A stretch of 64,000 nt of DNA from Oxalobacteraceae bacterium AB_14 (lineage in GTDB: Bacteria; Pseudomonadota; Gammaproteobacteria; Burkholderiales; Burkholderiaceae_D), in assembly GCA_000381565.1 (NCBI GenBank), contig KB906724.1:840350-904349 (forward strand), read 5' to 3'. The position numbers were made by a program, and so were the translations under genes. The notes beneath the pieces are model-generated. The model did no database searches and was not told where the DNA came from. It was given only the letters and a program-made list of their open reading frames with translations. Shown piece by piece: positions 56,780 to 64,000 of the stretch. How positions within the stretch are numbered: position 1 is the stretch's first letter; each line of letters opens with the position of its first letter.

Positions 56780-59371
56780 ATGAAGCACAAAAAAATGAGC
56801 TGGCTCATCGCCACGCTCTTCACCTCCCCTCTGCTGGTCCAACAAGCGTTTGCCCAGGAAGCCGCGGCCGACATCCAACAAGTGAACGTCACCGGCATCC
56901 GTGCCTCGGTGCGCAACGCCTTGGCCGCGAAGGAAGCTTCGAACAGCATCGTGGAGGTGATCTCGTCGGAAGACATCGGCAAGCTGCCCGACACCACCAT
57001 CGCCGAGTCGCTGGCGCGCCTGCCGGGCATGTCGTCCGGCCTGGATCGCGGCAACGCCAGCCAGATCGTCGCGCGCGGCATGGGCCCGCGCTTCATCGGC
57101 GCCACGCTGAACGGCCGCGAACTGGCCTCGTCGGAGCCTAACCGCGCCGTGCGTTTCGAGCAGTTTCCATCGGAGTCGCTGAGCGGCGCCACCATCTACA
57201 AGACGCAGAACGCCGAGCTGGCCGAAGGCGGCATCGCCACCAGCATCGACCTGCAAACCGTCTCGCCGCTGAAGTATTCGGGCCGCCAGGTTTCGCTGAA
57301 GGCGGACGCGCTGTACTACGCGCTGGCCAAGGACATCGGCGGCGCCGACAAGACCGCGCCCCGCCTCGGTGGCGTCTACATCGACCAGTTCAACAACAAG
57401 ACGCTGGGTGTGGCGCTGGCCGCCAGCTACCAGGACCAGCCGTCGATGCAGAAGAACATCCGCCACTGGGGCTTCAACCAGGACCACTCGGCCGACCTGA
57501 ACGGCGACGGCAAGGTGGACAAGACTCCGTGGGGCTTCCAGGACGACGTCCGTCACGGCAAGGACAAGCGCACCAGTGTGCTGGCCAAGGCCGAGTGGAA
57601 GCCGAACCAGGACGTGCTGATCACCGCCGACAGCTACTACGCCAAGACCGCGATCGACGAGTCGCAACTGCAGCACTGGACCGGGGACATGGGCAACTGG
57701 GACGGCGGTCATTCCGGCAACTTCACTAACCTCGATATCCGTAACGGCTATGTGGCCGGCGGCACCGTCAACTGGGTCGACGTCATCAACAACGACGCTC
57801 GTTGGATCCAGGACAACAGCGTCGCCGCCAGCGGCTTGAACGCCAAGTTCAACGTCGGTGACTGGAAGGTAGAGTCGGACCTGTCGACCTCGCACGCGAT
57901 GCGCGCCAGCCAGTGGCGCGACCTGCGCCAGACGTCAAAAAACAGCACCACCATCAACTGGTCCTTCACTGGCGACGAGCGCCAGAGCTACGACTTCGGC
58001 GGCCTGGACACCGGCAATCCGGCCAACTTCGGCGCACCCACGTTGTATGTCGACACCGATGGCCACATCAAGGATCTGCTGAACGCGGTGGGCCTGAGCG
58101 CCGCGCGTCCGATCGAGAACGGCATCGTCAGCCGCCTGAAGGTCGGCGTGCGCGCCACCGACCGCGAGAAGAGCTATCGCCAGACCACCTGGCAGCTCGA
58201 TGCAAAGACGATTCCCGCCTCGGCCTACGAGACCGTCAGTGTCAGCGGCTTCCCCTCGTACATCGCGCTGAAGGACTTCGACGCATCGACCTCCGCGGCC
58301 TTCGGCCCGGACGCCTTTAACCCGAACGGCCGCCCGCAGACGCAGAACGACCTGCTGTCCGGCTGGAAGGTCAAGGAGCGCAGCACGTCGGCCTTCGTGC
58401 AGGGGGACCTGGACGGCGAAGCCTTCGGCAAGAGCTATCGCGGCAACGTCGGCGTGCGCCTGGTGCACACCACGCAGACCGGCTATGGCATGCAGTCGCT
58501 CAACGGCGCCGCGCCGACGGCGGTGGAAGGCGGCACTTCCTACAACGAGATCCTGCCTAGCCTGAACCTGATCTTCAACATGGACGAAGCGCAGGAACGC
58601 CAGGTGCGCTTCAGCGTGGCGCGCGCCATGTCGCGGGCGCCGCTGGACGAGATGCGCTCTTCGCGTAACCTGAACGTGGTGTCGGATAGCACCCAGCCGA
58701 TTACCGGCAGCGCCGGCAATCCGGAACTGAAGCCGATGATGGCCAACCAGGTCGACCTGGCCTACCAGTGGTACTTCGGCAAAGGCTCGCTGCTGTCGGC
58801 CGGCGCGTTCTACAAGAAGGTATCGCGCTACGTCGCCATCACCAGCGACACCACCACCGTCAACGGCCGTCCTGCTACGATTACCCGTTCGGTCAACGGC
58901 GACGGCGGCGACATCCGCGGCGTGGAACTGGTGTACCAGCAGGCCTTTACTTCGCTGCCTGCGCCGTTCGACGGACTGGGCATCGCCAGCAACTACGCCT
59001 ACACCACCAGCAACATCCGCGAGAAAACGCCGAGCGTGAATCCTTATCCGATCGAAGGTCTGATGAAGAGCAACGGCGGCGTGACGCTGTGGTACGAGAA
59101 GGCCGGCTACGAGGCGCGCATCGCCGCCAACTACCACAGTGCTTTCGTGCGCAATCCAACCTGGGGCGCCGGCCAGCTGATCGAGAACGAAGCCGAAACC
59201 TATGTGACGCTGAACCTGGCCAAGCAACTGACGCCGAACGTCCAGCTGCGCTTCGGTATCGACAACCTGACCAACCAGAAGGCCGTCTATACCAGCTCGA
59301 ACATCCCTGTGCAGCAGGAAGTGACCGAGTTTGGCCGCCGCTTCAACCTGGGTCTGTCGTTCAAGCTGTAA
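56780..59371 (+). CDS. TonB-dependent outer-membrane receptor 2 (galacto-oligosaccharide uptake)
   Basis: An 863-residue receptor. The ATG at 56780 is chosen because GGAG lies 6 bases upstream and a signal peptide follows (MKHKKMSWLIATLFTSPLLV, ending QQAFAQ). The plug has VNVTGIRASVRNALAAKE, VEVISSEDIGKLPDTTIAE, LPGMSSGLDRG and IVARGMGP. The barrel ends RFNLGLSFKL. It shares the SEDIGKLPD plug signature with the receptor at 1692 but is ~90 residues shorter. Flanked by LysR and GH2, it probably takes up galactan fragments made by GH53. Upstream 140 bases hold only a weak promoter-like TTGGAA/TAGCAT pair. Confidence 0.92.
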   Translation: MKHKKMSWLIATLFTSPLLVQQAFAQEAAADIQQVNVTGIRASVRNALAAKEASNSIVEVISSEDIGKLPDTTIAESLARLPGMSSGLDRGNASQIVARGMGPRFIGATLNGRELASSEPNRAVRFEQFPSESLSGATIYKTQNAELAEGGIATSIDLQTVSPLKYSGRQVSLKADALYYALAKDIGGADKTAPRLGGVYIDQFNNKTLGVALAASYQDQPSMQKNIRHWGFNQDHSADLNGDGKVDKTPWGFQDDVRHGKDKRTSVLAKAEWKPNQDVLITADSYYAKTAIDESQLQHWTGDMGNWDGGHSGNFTNLDIRNGYVAGGTVNWVDVINNDARWIQDNSVAASGLNAKFNVGDWKVESDLSTSHAMRASQWRDLRQTSKNSTTINWSFTGDERQSYDFGGLDTGNPANFGAPTLYVDTDGHIKDLLNAVGLSAARPIENGIVSRLKVGVRATDREKSYRQTTWQLDAKTIPASAYETVSVSGFPSYIALKDFDASTSAAFGPDAFNPNGRPQTQNDLLSGWKVKERSTSAFVQGDLDGEAFGKSYRGNVGVRLVHTTQTGYGMQSLNGAAPTAVEGGTSYNEILPSLNLIFNMDEAQERQVRFSVARAMSRAPLDEMRSSRNLNVVSDSTQPITGSAGNPELKPMMANQVDLAYQWYFGKGSLLSAGAFYKKVSRYVAITSDTTTVNGRPATITRSVNGDGGDIRGVELVYQQAFTSLPAPFDGLGIASNYAYTTSNIREKTPSVNPYPIEGLMKSNGGVTLWYEKAGYEARIAANYHSAFVRNPTWGAGQLIENEAETYVTLNLAKQLTPNVQLRFGIDNLTNQKAVYTSSNIPVQQEVTEFGRRFNLGLSFKL

Positions 59372-59393
59372 TCTGTATTTATCGTGGTTTTAG

Positions 59394-59428
59394 CGGAGCG
59401 GTGCGTGATGGTGCTGCTCCGTTTTTTT
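59394..59428 (+). terminator. Rho-independent terminator between TonB receptor 2 and GH2
   Basis: CGGAGC (59394-59399) and GCTCCG (59416-59421) with further pairing inside, followed by seven T. It lies 23 bases past the receptor stop. The GH2 ribosome site begins 5 bases later, so GH2 expression depends on read-through or on a promoter hidden here. Confidence 0.8.
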
Positions 59429-59443
59429 ATTCGGAGGCGCGGA

Positions 59444-62293
59444 TTGAAATCGTACACATTCAACTGGCGGCGGCTGTGGTCCGCCATCCTTCTGCTGTCG
59501 GCCTGCGTGGCCGCGCAGGCTGCAGCGCCGGGCCGTGAGCGCTTGTCGCTCGACCGCGGCTGGCTGTTCCATCTGGGCGACATCGTCCAGCCGCCGATCA
59601 AGGGACACGGCGAATCCTATGGCAACGCCAAGGCCGGTAATGCCGCCGGTGCGGCCGGTACTGAATATGACGATTCCGATTGGCGCCACCTGGACCTGCC
59701 GCACGACTGGGCGGTTGAAGGCCCGTTCGATCCCAACGCCAACGTCTCGCAGGGCTATCGGCCGCGCGGCATCGGCTGGTACCGGCGCTATCTGCGTGTG
59801 GACGCGGCCGACCGCGGCCGCCACTTCGAGTTGCAGTTCGACGCCATCGCCACCCACGCCACCGTTTGGGTGAACGGCAATGTGGTTAACCGCAACTGGT
59901 CCGGCTACAACTCCAGCTATATCGACATTACACCCTACCTGCGCTACGGCGACGCGATGAACACCATCGCCATCCGCGCCGATGCCGAGGCCATGGAGGG
60001 CTGGTGGTACGAGGGTGCGGGCATGTATCGCCATGCGTGGCTGGTCAAGCGCGATCCCGTGCATATCGTGACCGACGGCGTGCATGCGACGCCCCGGCCG
60101 CCGTCGGGCAAGGGCAGTCGGTGGACCATTCCAGTGGAGGTCACGCTGAACAATAGCGGCAAGCTGGCCAGCGGCGTGACGGTGGAGGTGTCGGTGTTCG
60201 ACCCTGCCGGCAAGCAGGTGGCCCGCCAGAGCGCAACCGCGCGCGTGACGGCGCTGGGCACAAATACCGTGCAGGTGCCGCTGGCCATCGCCAATCCGGC
60301 ATTGTGGTCGCTGGAGAAGACCAATCTGTATCGCGTGACGACGCGCGTTCTTCAGGATGGCAAGGCGCTCGATGAGGCGTCGCTCAATACCGGCTTCCGC
60401 ACCATCCGCTTCGATGCGGCGCAGGGCTTCTTCCTCAACGGCGTGCACGTGAAATTGCAGGGCGTGTGCATCCACCAGGACCATGCGGGCGTCGGCGTGG
60501 CGGTGCCGGATTCGGTGTGGGAATATCGCCTGCGCCGGCTGAAGGAGCTGGGCGTGAACGCGATCCGCTTCTCGCACAACGCGCCGGCGGCCGAGGTGCT
60601 GGACCTGGTGGACCGCATGGGCTTCGTCGTCATGGACGAGAACCGCAACTTCAATCCATCGCCGGACTATATGCAGCAGCTGGAGTGGATGGTCAGGCGC
60701 GACCGCCATCATCCGGGCGTGATCCTGTGGTCGGTGTTTAACGAGGAGCCGGAGCAGGCCACCGAAGTTGGCTACGAAATGGTGCGCCGCATGTCGGCCA
60801 CCGTGAAAGCGCTGGACGATACCCGTCCCGTCACGGCGGCGATGAACGGCGGCTTCCTGACGGCGTTGAATGTCTCGCATGCGGTCGACGTGGTGGGCTC
60901 CAATTACCAGGTGCCCGATTATGACCGCTATCACAAGGCTAATCCCAACAAGCCATTCACCAGCTCCGAAGACACGTCTGCCTACATGACGCGCGGCGAG
61001 TTCAAGACCGTTCGCGAAAAGAACCTGATCGCCAGCTATGACGACGATGCGGCGGAGTGGGGCAACACCCATCGCGACGCCTGGCAGGCGATCGCCACGC
61101 GGCCATATGTGGCGGGCGGCTTCGTCTGGACCGGTTTCGATTATCGCGGCGAGCCGACGCCGAACGAATGGCCGTCGGTCAGCTCGGTGTTCGGCATCAT
61201 GGACCTGAACGGCTTCCCGAAGAACGCCTATTACATCCACCAGGTACAGTGGATCAAGGACCGTCCGCTGATCCACATCGCGCCGCACTGGAACTGGAGC
61301 GGCAGCGAGGGCAAGGACATCCGGGTGATGGTAATGGCCAACGTCGAGCGCGTGCAGCTGCTGCTGAACGGCCGCCTGCTGGGCGAACAGAAAGCGGACC
61401 CGTACCGCATGAACAGCTTCAACGTCGCCTACGCGCCCGGCAAGCTGGAGGCGATCGGCTACAACGGCGGCAAGGAAGTCGCGCGCACTGCGGTCGAGAC
61501 CACCGGCGCCGCCGTCGCGCTGGAGCTGGTGCCGGACCGCGCGCAGCTGGCCGGCGACGGCCGCGATGCGATGCCGATCACCGTGCGCGCGCTTGATGCG
61601 CAAGGCCGCGCGGTGCCGCTGGCCGATGCGCAGGTGACGTTCGGAGTGACGGGCGGCGGCCGTTCCATCGGCCACGGCAACGGCGATCCGAACTCGCACG
61701 AGGACGAGAAGGGCGCGACGCGCCGCCTGTTCAACGGCCTGGCGCAGCTGATCGTGCAGACCAACTACGACGGCACCGAGGCGATCAGCGTGACCGCCAC
61801 CGCGCCCGGCCTGGCGCCGGCGCACATCAGCATTCCGGTCAAGACGGTTCCGGCCCAGCCCTACGTGGCGGCGGCCGAAGCGCCGCTGACCTTGGTGCGC
61901 AACTGGCGCATCGCGCCCGACAGCGCCGGGCGTCCCGACCCGAACCAGCAGCTGGCCAGCTTCGACATGAACACCTGGGGCTGGGGCTCGCCGCCGATGC
62001 TCGCGCCGGCGGCAGCGAAGTACCACCTGTACCGCGCCAGCTTCACGCCGCGCAAGAACCTGGCCGACGGTAGCGGCATGATCCGCTTCGCCGGCGTGCG
62101 CGGCAAGGCGGAGGTCTGGCTGGACGGCCAGTCGATCGGCAATAAGGACAGCTACGCGCTGGCGGCGTTCGAGCTGCCGCTGCCGGCCGGCGTGGGCAAG
62201 CGCGAGATCAATGTGATCGTCGAGGCGGAGCCGGGCCAGGCCAGCGGCATCGAGGGCTATGTGAGTATTACGCCACGCCTGCTGGCAAAGTAG
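59444..62293 (+). CDS. GH2 beta-galactosidase, exported, TTG start
   Basis: A 949-residue multi-domain GH2 enzyme. TTG at 59444 is the likely start: GGAGG lies 6 bases upstream and a signal peptide follows directly (KSYTFNWRRLWSAILLLSAC, with LSAC a possible lipobox). Earlier ATGs at 59384 and 59408 precede or lie inside the terminator hairpin. Domains: sugar-binding sandwich (~30-200), Ig-like (~210-320), TIM barrel (~325-600) with acid/base Glu in WSVFNEEPE and probable nucleophile Glu in FTSSEDTSAY. A DUF4982-like domain (~620-690), an Ig-like invasin-type domain and a C-terminal jelly-roll follow. It acts on galacto-oligosaccharides entering by the adjacent receptor. Confidence 0.88.
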   Translation: MKSYTFNWRRLWSAILLLSACVAAQAAAPGRERLSLDRGWLFHLGDIVQPPIKGHGESYGNAKAGNAAGAAGTEYDDSDWRHLDLPHDWAVEGPFDPNANVSQGYRPRGIGWYRRYLRVDAADRGRHFELQFDAIATHATVWVNGNVVNRNWSGYNSSYIDITPYLRYGDAMNTIAIRADAEAMEGWWYEGAGMYRHAWLVKRDPVHIVTDGVHATPRPPSGKGSRWTIPVEVTLNNSGKLASGVTVEVSVFDPAGKQVARQSATARVTALGTNTVQVPLAIANPALWSLEKTNLYRVTTRVLQDGKALDEASLNTGFRTIRFDAAQGFFLNGVHVKLQGVCIHQDHAGVGVAVPDSVWEYRLRRLKELGVNAIRFSHNAPAAEVLDLVDRMGFVVMDENRNFNPSPDYMQQLEWMVRRDRHHPGVILWSVFNEEPEQATEVGYEMVRRMSATVKALDDTRPVTAAMNGGFLTALNVSHAVDVVGSNYQVPDYDRYHKANPNKPFTSSEDTSAYMTRGEFKTVREKNLIASYDDDAAEWGNTHRDAWQAIATRPYVAGGFVWTGFDYRGEPTPNEWPSVSSVFGIMDLNGFPKNAYYIHQVQWIKDRPLIHIAPHWNWSGSEGKDIRVMVMANVERVQLLLNGRLLGEQKADPYRMNSFNVAYAPGKLEAIGYNGGKEVARTAVETTGAAVALELVPDRAQLAGDGRDAMPITVRALDAQGRAVPLADAQVTFGVTGGGRSIGHGNGDPNSHEDEKGATRRLFNGLAQLIVQTNYDGTEAISVTATAPGLAPAHISIPVKTVPAQPYVAAAEAPLTLVRNWRIAPDSAGRPDPNQQLASFDMNTWGWGSPPMLAPAAAKYHLYRASFTPRKNLADGSGMIRFAGVRGKAEVWLDGQSIGNKDSYALAAFELPLPAGVGKREINVIVEAEPGQASGIEGYVSITPRLLAK

Positions 62294-62374
62294 CAATTTT
62301 TGGCGGGACGTTGACAGCGAAGAAATAAATCGCGCGCTTGCCCTTCAAATATGCGGGCCGGGGGCGCGATTCGG

Positions 62375-62403
62375 TTGACGGCGTTCCGCGCGCTGCCTAT
62401 AGT
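62375..62403 (+). promoter_or_regulatory. Sigma-70 promoter of the zapB-like/zapA operon
   Basis: TTGACG (62375-62380), 17 bases, TATAGT (62398-62403). Transcription would start about 62410, at the ATG of the first gene, so that mRNA may be leaderless or nearly so. Nothing else stands out between 62294 and 62409. Confidence 0.75.
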
Positions 62404-62409
62404 GGCGGG

Positions 62410-62652
62410 ATGATTCCAGATTTCCAAGAACTATCCGACAAAATCGACCAGCTGGCCGAGATGACCCAGGCGTTGCGCCGGGAAAATGCGCAATTGCGTC
62501 AGGCTAATGCCGCCCTGGTGGTGGAGAACATGGGCTATCAGCGCAAGTTGAGCGAGGCGACCGGCCGCGTCGAGGCCTTGCTGGAAAAAATCCCCGCGCT
62601 CGACGGCGACGCCGAAGAGGAACAACAGCCTGAAAACGAGGACGCACGATGA
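62410..62652 (+). CDS. Short coiled-coil protein, ZapB-like
   Basis: An 80-residue coiled coil (~residues 8-55; ELSDKIDQLAEMTQALRREN then QLRQANAALVVEN) with an acidic tail. Small coiled-coil genes of this type commonly precede zapA in beta- and gammaproteobacteria and are thought to assist Z-ring assembly. The ATG at 62410 is chosen over an upstream one because the promoter -10 lies just before it. It overlaps zapA by 4 bases (ATGA). Confidence 0.8.
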   Translation: MIPDFQELSDKIDQLAEMTQALRRENAQLRQANAALVVENMGYQRKLSEATGRVEALLEKIPALDGDAEEEQQPENEDAR

Positions 62653-62960
62653 TACAGCTCGATGTCACCATCATGGGTTCGCCGTATCGGCTGGTCGTCA
62701 AGGAGGGCGAGGAGCGCGCGCTGCGCGAGGCCGCATCCTTCCTGGACAAGAAGATGACGGCGATCCGCGACGGCGGTAAGGTCAAGGGCAACGATCGCAT
62801 CGCCGTGATGGCGGCGCTGGGCATGGCGGCGGAATTCCTGTCGGTGAAATCGCCGGTGGGGCCGCTGTCGGAGATGTCTATACTGGATGTGCAGACGAAG
62901 ATCAGCGCCATGCACAAAGTGCTCGACAGCGCGCTGACGCCGCAAGAAACCCTGTTTTAA
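62649..62960 (+). CDS. zapA: Cell division protein ZapA
   Basis: A 103-residue FtsZ-associated protein that bundles FtsZ protofilaments. The N-terminal globular part (LDVTIMGSPYRLVVKEGEE) contains the conserved I-x-G-x-x-Y pattern, followed by ALREAASFLDKKM and a C-terminal helix for tetramerisation. It is translationally coupled to the coiled-coil gene and followed by 6S RNA, the standard proteobacterial order. Confidence 0.93.
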   Translation: MIQLDVTIMGSPYRLVVKEGEERALREAASFLDKKMTAIRDGGKVKGNDRIAVMAALGMAAEFLSVKSPVGPLSEMSILDVQTKISAMHKVLDSALTPQETLF

Positions 62961-63007
62961 TTCGCTAAACTCCTTCCTTTGCGGCGGACAAGAGAGTAAA
63001 CTTCGTT

Positions 63008-63189
63008 TCACCCTGCGGTGTTCGCGATTGCCATATATTCCTTGAACCATTTATGTGCACCGGTTGCGGAATTTTGTTCGATGGGCGTGAGCGTCGCTAG
63101 TCCGATGAACCCGAAATTGAACTAACTGTGACCACCTTGAACCGTTTGGTTCGGGATGCCGGCAAAGACGGCACAGGCGGGGCCTCATT
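63008..63189 (+). ncRNA. ssrS: 6S RNA
   Basis: Position right after zapA is the classic location. The 5' part CCCTGCGGTGTTCGC and the 3' part CACCTTGAACCGTTTGGTTC then GGCACAGGCGGGG match conserved 6S blocks (E. coli has CACCTTGAACCAAGGGTTC). The ends can pair to form the closing stem around the central bubble that mimics an open promoter and sequesters sigma-70 RNA polymerase. A TAAACT -10 lies at 62997-63002. Ends are estimates. Confidence 0.88.
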
Positions 63190-63195
63190 ACTAAG

Positions 63196-63234
63196 AAGCG
63201 GTTGCAAGCATGTGAGTGCGCAGCCGCTTTTTTT
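63196..63234 (+). terminator. Rho-independent terminator after 6S RNA
   Basis: AAGCGGTTGC, a loop, GCGCAGCCGCTT then a run of T to 63234. It ends the 6S transcript 18 bases before the EVE-domain start. Confidence 0.85.
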
Positions 63235-63251
63235 CGTCTGGAGAAAAATCC

Positions 63252-63719
63252 ATGCAATACTGGTTGATGAAATCCGAGCCTGATGAAGTCAGCATCGACG
63301 ACGTGATGGCGTCGCCCGCGCAGACCACGCCGTGGTTCGGCGTGCGCAACTATCAGGCGCGCAACTTCATGCGCGATCGCATGCAGGACGGCGACGGTGT
63401 GCTGTTCTACCATTCCAGTTGTCCGGAGCCCGGCATCGCCGGCCTGGCGAAAGTGGTGGGCGGCGCCTATCCCGACGCCACGCAGTTCGACAAGGACAGC
63501 AAGTACTTCGATCCCAAGGCCACGCCGGAGCAGCCGCGCTGGGTCTCGGTCGACGTGCAGGGCACGCAGAAAACCCGGCTGCTGTCGCTGGCCGAGATGC
63601 GCACCATACCGGCGCTGGAGGATATGGTGGTGCTGCAAAAAGGCAGCCGCCTGTCGATCACGCCGGTGACGGCGGCGCAGTGGAACACCGTCGTCAAGCT
63701 GTTGAAGAAAGGCGCCTGA
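63252..63719 (+). CDS. EVE-domain protein (Thy28/PUA-like)
   Basis: A 155-residue single-domain EVE protein, PUA-like fold. It starts MQYWLMKSEPDEVSIDD and has WFGVRNYQARNFMR, GDGVLFYHSS and GIAGLAKVVGGAYPD. The family is thought to bind modified bases in nucleic acids; its role in this setting is unknown. GGAG precedes the ATG at 63252. The zapA-6S-EVE order is familiar from betaproteobacteria. It shares one base with the downstream permease gene. Confidence 0.93.
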   Translation: MQYWLMKSEPDEVSIDDVMASPAQTTPWFGVRNYQARNFMRDRMQDGDGVLFYHSSCPEPGIAGLAKVVGGAYPDATQFDKDSKYFDPKATPEQPRWVSVDVQGTQKTRLLSLAEMRTIPALEDMVVLQKGSRLSITPVTAAQWNTVVKLLKKGA

Positions 63720-64000
63720 TGGATATCGGCCTGGTGCTGGTCCTGCTGCTGATGGGCGCCGTGGGCGGCTTCCTGGCGGGGCTGCTGGGCATAGGCGGCG
63801 GCATGATACTGGTGCCGTTCATCACGATGATCTTCAGCGCCAAGGGTTTTTCCGAGAGCGTGAACATCCATATGGCGGTGGCGACATCGCTGGGCGTGAT
63901 CCTGTTCACGTCGATGTCGTCGATGCGCGCGCATCACCTGCATGGCGCGGTGCTGTGGCGGGTGGCGCTGCTGCTGTCGCCCGGCATACTGCTCGGGGCC
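63719..64000 (+). CDS. TauE/SafE-family permease (3' end outside window)
   Basis: The first 94 codons are visible and the frame is open to the edge. Two or three hydrophobic segments, with the family signature GFLAGLLGIGGGMILVPF and VATSLGVILFTSMSSMRAHH. The family exports sulfite, sulfoacetate or other anions, or is of unknown substrate. The ATG overlaps the EVE stop by one base (TGATG). Confidence 0.88.
   Translation, partial: MDIGLVLVLLLMGAVGGFLAGLLGIGGGMILVPFITMIFSAKGFSESVNIHMAVATSLGVILFTSMSSMRAHHLHGAVLWRVALLLSPGILLGA

Noticed and set aside
59384..59443. Upstream ATG starts for GH2 at 59384 and 59408
   Set aside because: They place the N-terminus in the terminator hairpin, lack a ribosome site and would put an Arg-rich leader before the signal peptide.

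Overview
The window looks like chromosome from a high-GC betaproteobacterium of the Oxalobacteraceae (Massilia/Duganella/Rugamonas-like). The grounds are codon and base composition, a glucokinase fused to an RpiR/HexR-type regulator, a CIRCE-controlled groSL operon, and a zapA-6S RNA-EVE gene order. The assignment is inferred from gene content, not from a search.

Region 1 (about 1-28.9 kb) is an alpha-glucan (starch, pullulan, maltodextrin) utilisation locus. It holds a SusA-like GH13 enzyme (cut by the window edge), a TonB-dependent outer-membrane receptor, two flavin-dependent tryptophan-halogenase-family proteins placed tail to tail, an M2 zinc peptidase, a GH31 alpha-glucosidase/transglucosylase, a MalY/SuxC-like sugar permease, phosphoglucomutase, a secreted GH13 amylase, a GH92 mannosidase, a PKD lipoprotein, a pullulanase, an ORF6N protein, a POT-family peptide transporter, a cytoplasmic GH13 glucosidase, and the glucokinase-HexR fusion. 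Large substrates would be cut outside or at the surface, imported through the receptor, trimmed in the periplasm, carried in by the permease, hydrolysed, and phosphorylated by Glk or isomerised by Pgm. Near-palindromes of the form TGTAGT-N3-ACTACA recur in nearly every promoter region here and not elsewhere in the window. They suggest one regulon, plausibly run by the HexR half of the fusion.

Region 2 (28.9-32.3 kb) is unrelated: a TipA-like MerR regulator divergent from a YqjI-like PadR regulator with an MFS exporter, then a membrane-anchored hypothetical protein with an Ala-Ser repeat linker.

Region 3 is a beta-galactan locus in two blocks. Block A (32.5-36.0 kb) has dgoK, dgoA, an SMP-30 lactonase and a GH53 endo-galactanase. 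Block B (47.2-62.3 kb) has the minus-strand operon dgoD-GH35-araF-araG-araH, divergent from a second SMP-30 protein, a LysR regulator, a second TonB-dependent receptor and a GH2 beta-galactosidase. Together these cover galactan cleavage, uptake and the De Ley-Doudoroff galactonate route; galactose dehydrogenase is not in view. The AraFGH-type transporter suggests arabinogalactan as substrate.

Between the blocks (36-47.2 kb) lie a small hypothetical gene, an OmpA-like protein, groSL, a probable MauE/thioredoxin remnant, an OmpR-type two-component system, and a divergent 1505-residue repeat protein with an unusual alternating beta-roll repeat. The last 1.7 kb holds a ZapB-like gene, zapA, 6S RNA, an EVE-domain gene and the start of a TauE/SafE permease. 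No tRNA, rRNA, CRISPR array or insertion sequence was recognised.
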